Shown here: piece after piece, positions 5,404 through 8,408 of the stretch
How positions within the stretch are numbered: position 1 is the stretch's first letter
How the letters are laid out: every line of letters begins with the position of its first letter
Source of the DNA: Bdellovibrionales bacterium RBG_16_40_8
Lineage (GTDB): Bacteria; Bdellovibrionota; Bdellovibrionia; Bdellovibrionales; UBA1609
NCBI GenBank assembly: GCA_001769925.1
Contig: MEPT01000061.1
Coordinates: 1,629-10,036 of the forward strand
Direction: 5' to 3'
DNA length: 8,408 nt
Made by a program: the position numbers and the translations under genes
The notes under the pieces: generated by a model
Database searches by the model: none
The model's input: the letters and a program-made list of their open reading frames with translations, nothing else
Told to the model about the DNA's origin: nothing

Positions 5404-5958
5404 TCACTCGAATATATGAATAGTTTTTACCTTGCGCGACTTAACAAAATAAACGATTTTTTCGATTTCATACTGAGATGAAACCGCTAAACATCCACTT
5501 GTCCAATTTAAGATAAGACTAGACCCCATAAACCACTCAATTAGCTGGTAAATGCCTGTATTATATGGGCCATGAATTCCAATTGCTCCGCCAGTATATC
5601 CCATTTTTCTTTGCTCTTTAGTGGGGTAGCCTATCGGGATAAATTGGTAGAAATCTGCCGACTTTTGAGGGGCGCCAAGCGCATAAGTCCCAACTGGAGT
5701 TTTTTCGTCTCCTTCGCTATACTTTCTTGCGCCACCGCGCCCATAAGAAAAGAAGTAACGCCAATATTCGTTACCATTTTTTTCACATAAATAAATTATG
5801 CGATAACTTAAATTTGCAATTAGTTGTGATGAATTCGCTCCAGCGCAGAGACTTTTAGCATTAACTTGTGAATAAGCAAAAGCTCCCGCAATAAATATAT
5901 AAAAAGCTATCAAATATCTTAAAAAAGATCTCAAAAAATATTTCGATGTTATCCTCAC
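5404..5958 (-). CDS. YkuD-domain L,D-transpeptidase (murein cross-linking or modifying), exported
   Basis: A 184-residue protein with an N-terminal hydrophobic segment (about 9-30, ending F-A-Y-S), either a signal peptide or a membrane anchor, placing the rest in the periplasm. The YkuD domain shows EGDEKTPVGTY (82-92), IGIHGP with His129, and NWTSGCLAVS with the catalytic Cys156. In most YkuD enzymes an Arg stands two residues after the Cys; here it is Ala158. This matches the W-T-x-G-C-I-A-V-x-N subfamily I recall from other Gram-negative bacteria, so it is probably a subfamily trait and not a defect. Related proteins form 3-3 cross-links, attach lipoproteins or cleave such bonds; which applies cannot be told. 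The GTG start is supported by GAGG (5968-5965), 6 bases upstream. It may have its own promoter in the preceding 101 bp, though none is convincing. Confidence 0.88.
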   Translation of the reverse strand: MRITSKYFLRSFLRYLIAFYIFIAGAFAYSQVNAKSLCAGANSSQLIANLSYRIIYLCEKNGNEYWRYFFSYGRGGARKYSEGDEKTPVGTYALGAPQKSADFYQFIPIGYPTKEQRKMGYTGGAIGIHGPYNTGIYQLIEWFMGSSLILNWTSGCLAVSSQYEIEKIVYFVKSRKVKTIHIFE

Positions 5959-6059
5959 CTTTTACCTCGTCTTTTTCAGCTTCGCTTTCGTATTGCAGCT
6001 TTCGATCACAACAACACAATTCATATATCACAGTTGATAATAATTAGACACTTAATCGC
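5959..6059. other. Intergenic gap upstream of the L,D-transpeptidase gene
   Basis: These 101 bp separate the flippase stop from the transpeptidase start. They hold the transpeptidase Shine-Dalgarno and an AT-rich half (6015-6055) that could contain a promoter, but I find no -35/-10 pair worth naming. GCTTTCG occurs twice, about a dozen bases apart. No hairpin followed by a T-run is seen after the flippase gene, so read-through from the glycan genes is possible. Confidence 0.35.
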
Positions 6060-7208
6060 TTACGTTCTTCGAAACCAGTAGATTAAGAGTAGACTATGAA
6101 ATAAACCGCTAAGCAGCAAATACTGCATAACATTTAGGCCGGTAAATTTTGCAATAAAATATATGCAAACATATAAGACAAACCAAATAAGTGGTCGGCG
6201 CATACGTAATTGAGCGCAATCTCCTTGAGCTAATAGATATAACCCCGCCATTAAAGAAATATTAAACGTGCTAACAAATAACCAATCTTGATGAATGCCT
6301 AAATTTATAGAAAAAATATGTAGAAAAATCCACGGCATCGTTAAGTAGACACCACTTGCGGCTATAAAGCACAGGCAAAAAAATTGCCATAGCCGTTTCT
6401 TATTTAATTTAAATATAGACTTGCCACTAATTTGTTTAGGCAAGATCCAATTAGCGAAAATCATTAGACTAAAAAAAACGGCCTTGCAGACAAGAATAAT
6501 TTTAGCAAACACTGCTACATCATAGGCCTGCTGAGTTTGACCGACCCATAGTGTATCAATATTAGGAACACCCAACGCAAATATTGCTAATAGAAAACTT
6601 GCCAGCAAACGTTTTGTAATAGAGTCGCGATTCTGCTCAGTATATAAAAAATTAGAAACAGGAAAAAATAATAAAATAGAACAGGCTAAAAGACCGCCTA
6701 AAAATGAAACTGGCAACGCTAAATAGAAATTTCTAAGCGGCTCTAAAGCTGGCATCCATGTAGCGCCAAATTTAACTATAGCCACCAGCACCAAAAGAAA
6801 GCTCATTGATAAAAACATGTGCCGAACCTGCAATTGACCTACAAACCAGGCAAACGGAATAGCGAATATAATTGCTAAAAATCCCAGCAAAAAATCACTT
6901 GTTATATTATTATAAATAATTGCAATAAATAAAAGCGCGCATAAAGACGTTGCAAACCATATTACGGCTCGGCTTTTTGCTATACTCAGAGGTAAAAAGT
7001 TACCAATATTTTGTGCAAAAATACTTAATGATAAAACTAGTGAAACGCCTGAGAGCCAAACGCTAAACTCACCATACTGATGATCTGTTAAAACTTGAGC
7101 CGCCCGAAGTTGAAAAAAATAATGAATCGCGCTTGCTACAAAGTTTGCAATAAAATAAAAAAAAGCAATAAAATTAAGTTGTGCCAAAGTTTGTGTGCTA
7201 TTTCTCAT
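6060..7208 (-). CDS. Polysaccharide-repeat-unit flippase-like membrane protein (MOP superfamily, Wzx/PST type)
   Basis: A 382-residue, strongly hydrophobic protein with about 10-12 membrane helices. The first helix (about 12-33) leads into LRAAQVLTDHQYGEFSVW (34-51), the usual first-loop pattern of O-antigen and exopolysaccharide flippases. NIDTLWVGQTQQAYDVAVFA (216-235) matches the corresponding D-x-L-x-x-G pattern before helix seven. Such proteins move undecaprenyl-linked sugars across the inner membrane; the substrate cannot be read from sequence. The frame is open up to 7322, but ATG 7208-7206 is chosen: it overlaps the stop codon of the upstream gene as ATGA, has GGAG (7220-7217) 8 bases before it, and is followed directly by the first helix. 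A longer start would add 38 polar residues lying entirely inside the neighbouring gene. The 382 residues are slightly short for the family (usually 400-500). Confidence 0.82.
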   Translation of the reverse strand: MRNSTQTLAQLNFIAFFYFIANFVASAIHYFFQLRAAQVLTDHQYGEFSVWLSGVSLVLSLSIFAQNIGNFLPLSIAKSRAVIWFATSLCALLFIAIIYNNITSDFLLGFLAIIFAIPFAWFVGQLQVRHMFLSMSFLLVLVAIVKFGATWMPALEPLRNFYLALPVSFLGGLLACSILLFFPVSNFLYTEQNRDSITKRLLASFLLAIFALGVPNIDTLWVGQTQQAYDVAVFAKIILVCKAVFFSLMIFANWILPKQISGKSIFKLNKKRLWQFFCLCFIAASGVYLTMPWIFLHIFSINLGIHQDWLFVSTFNISLMAGLYLLAQGDCAQLRMRRPLIWFVLYVCIYFIAKFTGLNVMQYLLLSGLFHSLLLIYWFRRT

Positions 7209-7220
7209 TGCAGACACTCC
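7205..7220 (-). promoter_or_regulatory. ATGA stop/start overlap with Shine-Dalgarno coupling two glycan genes
   Basis: The TGA of the upstream membrane protein (7207-7205) and the ATG of the flippase (7208-7206) share bases as ATGA. GGAG at 7220-7217 within the end of the upstream gene gives a well-placed ribosome-binding site. This arrangement normally means translational coupling and a common transcript, and it fixes the flippase start. Confidence 0.75.
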
Positions 7221-8408
7221 ATAGGCATTCGTTTCATAGGCTCGCGGGCATCTTTGCGTGCCCGACAAAAATGCGATGAGATTTTCTCCCATCCAAGAGA
7301 TGTGCACATCTCTACAATCCACGTCTCACTAATCTTAGCATCAAAATAAATCCATTCTAGAGGCATACAACGTACAAATTGAACGAGCGAATTTTTAATT
7401 ATAGGCAAATCATTTTTAATATCTGTAAATATTTTTTCGCTATAGCCGAAACGGCGCATAAATGCCAAGTTTGAGGCTTTTTTTGCACCGGCATTTAAAA
7501 TTTGACATGATGTTTCGCGCATTACTTGTAAAAAATTGTAGTAAGGTAAAAGCTCATGGTCATAAGACACATATGGAAAATAAAATCCTGCTCCACAATT
7601 AGAAAAATCCTGCTGCGTTTGCGCAGCTATTTTAGGAGCGACGATTGCTACTGGCATCGAATTAAGCATAGGTGGTAAATCTATAATAACTAATATAACA
7701 AATAAAGCAGGGATTTTTTTAAGCCATTTAGACACTTTCTTAGGCGTTTTAAACTCTCGCAATATTTTTTTATCTGTTATATATGCTTGCGGGTTTGTCA
7801 AAAAATTTAGCCAATATCCAACTGAAACTAGCATGGCAAAATGCGCTATCGTACTAACCCTATTAGGCACTCTGTAATACGGTATAAGTAAATGAACAAG
7901 TGTTGATGGGCTATAGACCCCAATAGACATCCAAATCGCAAAAAAAGCCATGGCGATAAAAATTAAAAGATTTTGTTTTAACTCGGCTGGAATATTTTTA
8001 CGCTGGCTTGGTTTTATCATCCAAACTAACGCCCAAATAAAAAATATCCAAATCACCCAGCGCACCGAGTGTGCTCTCTCATGATAAGAGCTATCTTCAA
8101 GATGTTCATAAACCCATTTAGTTATCGCATATCTTGCCGGGTTCCAATCTTTTAACCCAACGCCAACGTTACCGGCAAAATAATCGATAAGATGCGCATC
8201 AAATCGTTTCATAAATGGGTGAATTTTTTCTACCTCTGAAACTGTCGACGGCATAACCGCAGCGTCTTTAACTAGCATTTGCGTTGGAAATGGCTTTAGT
8301 ACACTCCACGCAAAAAACAAAAATGTCGGCATAGCTGCGGTAATTAAAAAAAGCGTAGATTTACGAAATTGCCGTCGTACCTCAAAAGGTCGATAATAAT
8401 ACCATAAT
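7205..8408 (-). CDS. Polytopic membrane protein, YfhO/GT-C-like, C-terminal part (5' end outside window)
   Basis: The frame is open to the right edge: 25 further codons, reading RPFEVRRQF near the start, precede the first in-window ATG at 8332, so the gene is cut by the window and that ATG is not its start. The visible 400 residues show a helix at about 16-37, an extracytoplasmic-looking loop, helices at about 115-131, 145-164, 184-203 and 231-247, and then a final soluble region of about 150 residues. IGVYSPST followed by PYYRVPNRVS (about 176-185) is the pattern of YfhO-like and related GT-C fold proteins, where a F/Y-R-x-P-x-R segment precedes a helix. These are thought to transfer or modify lipid-linked sugars; catalytic acidic residues would be in the missing N-terminal part. 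The overlap with the flippase gene supports a role in surface glycan assembly. Exact function unknown. Confidence 0.7.
   Translation of the reverse strand, partial: LWYYYRPFEVRRQFRKSTLFLITAAMPTFLFFAWSVLKPFPTQMLVKDAAVMPSTVSEVEKIHPFMKRFDAHLIDYFAGNVGVGLKDWNPARYAITKWVYEHLEDSSYHERAHSVRWVIWIFFIWALVWMIKPSQRKNIPAELKQNLLIFIAMAFFAIWMSIGVYSPSTLVHLLIPYYRVPNRVSTIAHFAMLVSVGYWLNFLTNPQAYITDKKILREFKTPKKVSKWLKKIPALFVILVIIDLPPMLNSMPVAIVAPKIAAQTQQDFSNCGAGFYFPYVSYDHELLPYYNFLQVMRETSCQILNAGAKKASNLAFMRRFGYSEKIFTDIKNDLPIIKNSLVQFVRCMPLEWIYFDAKISETWIVEMCTSLGWEKISSHFCRARKDAREPMKRMPMECLQ

Noticed and set aside
5995..6004. Ten-base GCAGCTTTCG shared between the gap before the transpeptidase gene and the hairpin upstream of prc
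   Set aside because: Many chance pairs of ten-base matches are expected in a window of this size, and the two copies are oppositely oriented relative to their genes.
7209..7322. Longer start for the flippase (GTG/ATG up to 7322)
   Set aside because: The additional 38 residues are polar, lie wholly within the upstream gene and lack a ribosome-binding site. The ATGA overlap start has a GGAG at the right distance.
8330..8332. ATG at 8332 as the start of the YfhO/GT-C-like gene
   Set aside because: The frame stays open for 25 more codons to the window edge and reads like protein (RPFEVRRQF then a membrane helix). The gene is cut by the window.

Overview
The window is AT-rich chromosomal DNA, apparently from a Gram-negative bacterium. 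A Prc/Tsp-type tail-specific protease with a signal peptide, a periplasmic-type YkuD L,D-transpeptidase and a lipid-linked-sugar flippase all imply an envelope with a periplasm. The DNA topoisomerase I ends in GRYGPY-type repeats instead of the Cys4 zinc ribbons of the E. coli enzyme, a layout seen in several lineages outside Gammaproteobacteria. I cannot place the organism more precisely from this sequence.

Left part (1-1692). The 5' part of prc runs leftward off the window edge. About 190 bp without a gene follows, holding a GAAA-capped hairpin and an A/T palindrome. Then comes a divergent pair of small genes: an unrecognised leftward 67-residue frame (TTG start) and a rightward 87-residue Cys/His-rich metal-binding protein with a strong Shine-Dalgarno. 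Their start regions are about 35 bp apart and contain opposed AGGAG-type sequences.

Centre (1694-5399). topA lies leftward and carries a lysine-rich N-terminal tail of about 65 residues, encoded partly by a 15-bp tandem repeat. It is divergent from a HAD-IIB type sugar-phosphatase-like gene. The 139-bp gap between them holds the most striking non-coding structure here: a nested dyad at 4526-4571 with a perfect 14-bp inner palindrome and perfect 8-bp outer arms. A compact hairpin fills the gap between the converging ends of the HAD and L,D-transpeptidase genes.

Right part (5404-8408). Three leftward envelope genes: the 3' part of a polytopic YfhO/GT-C-like membrane protein (open at the right edge), an MOP-superfamily flippase joined to it by a 4-bp ATGA overlap, and, after a 101-bp gap, a YkuD-domain L,D-transpeptidase with its own Shine-Dalgarno. 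The first two look like the end of a surface-glycan operon. The transpeptidase may be a passenger or a separate unit.

I see no tRNA, rRNA, CRISPR array, insertion sequence or integrase. No wholly new system is evident. The best leads are the topA/HAD dyad, the lysine-rich topoisomerase tail and the small divergent pair at 1165-1667.
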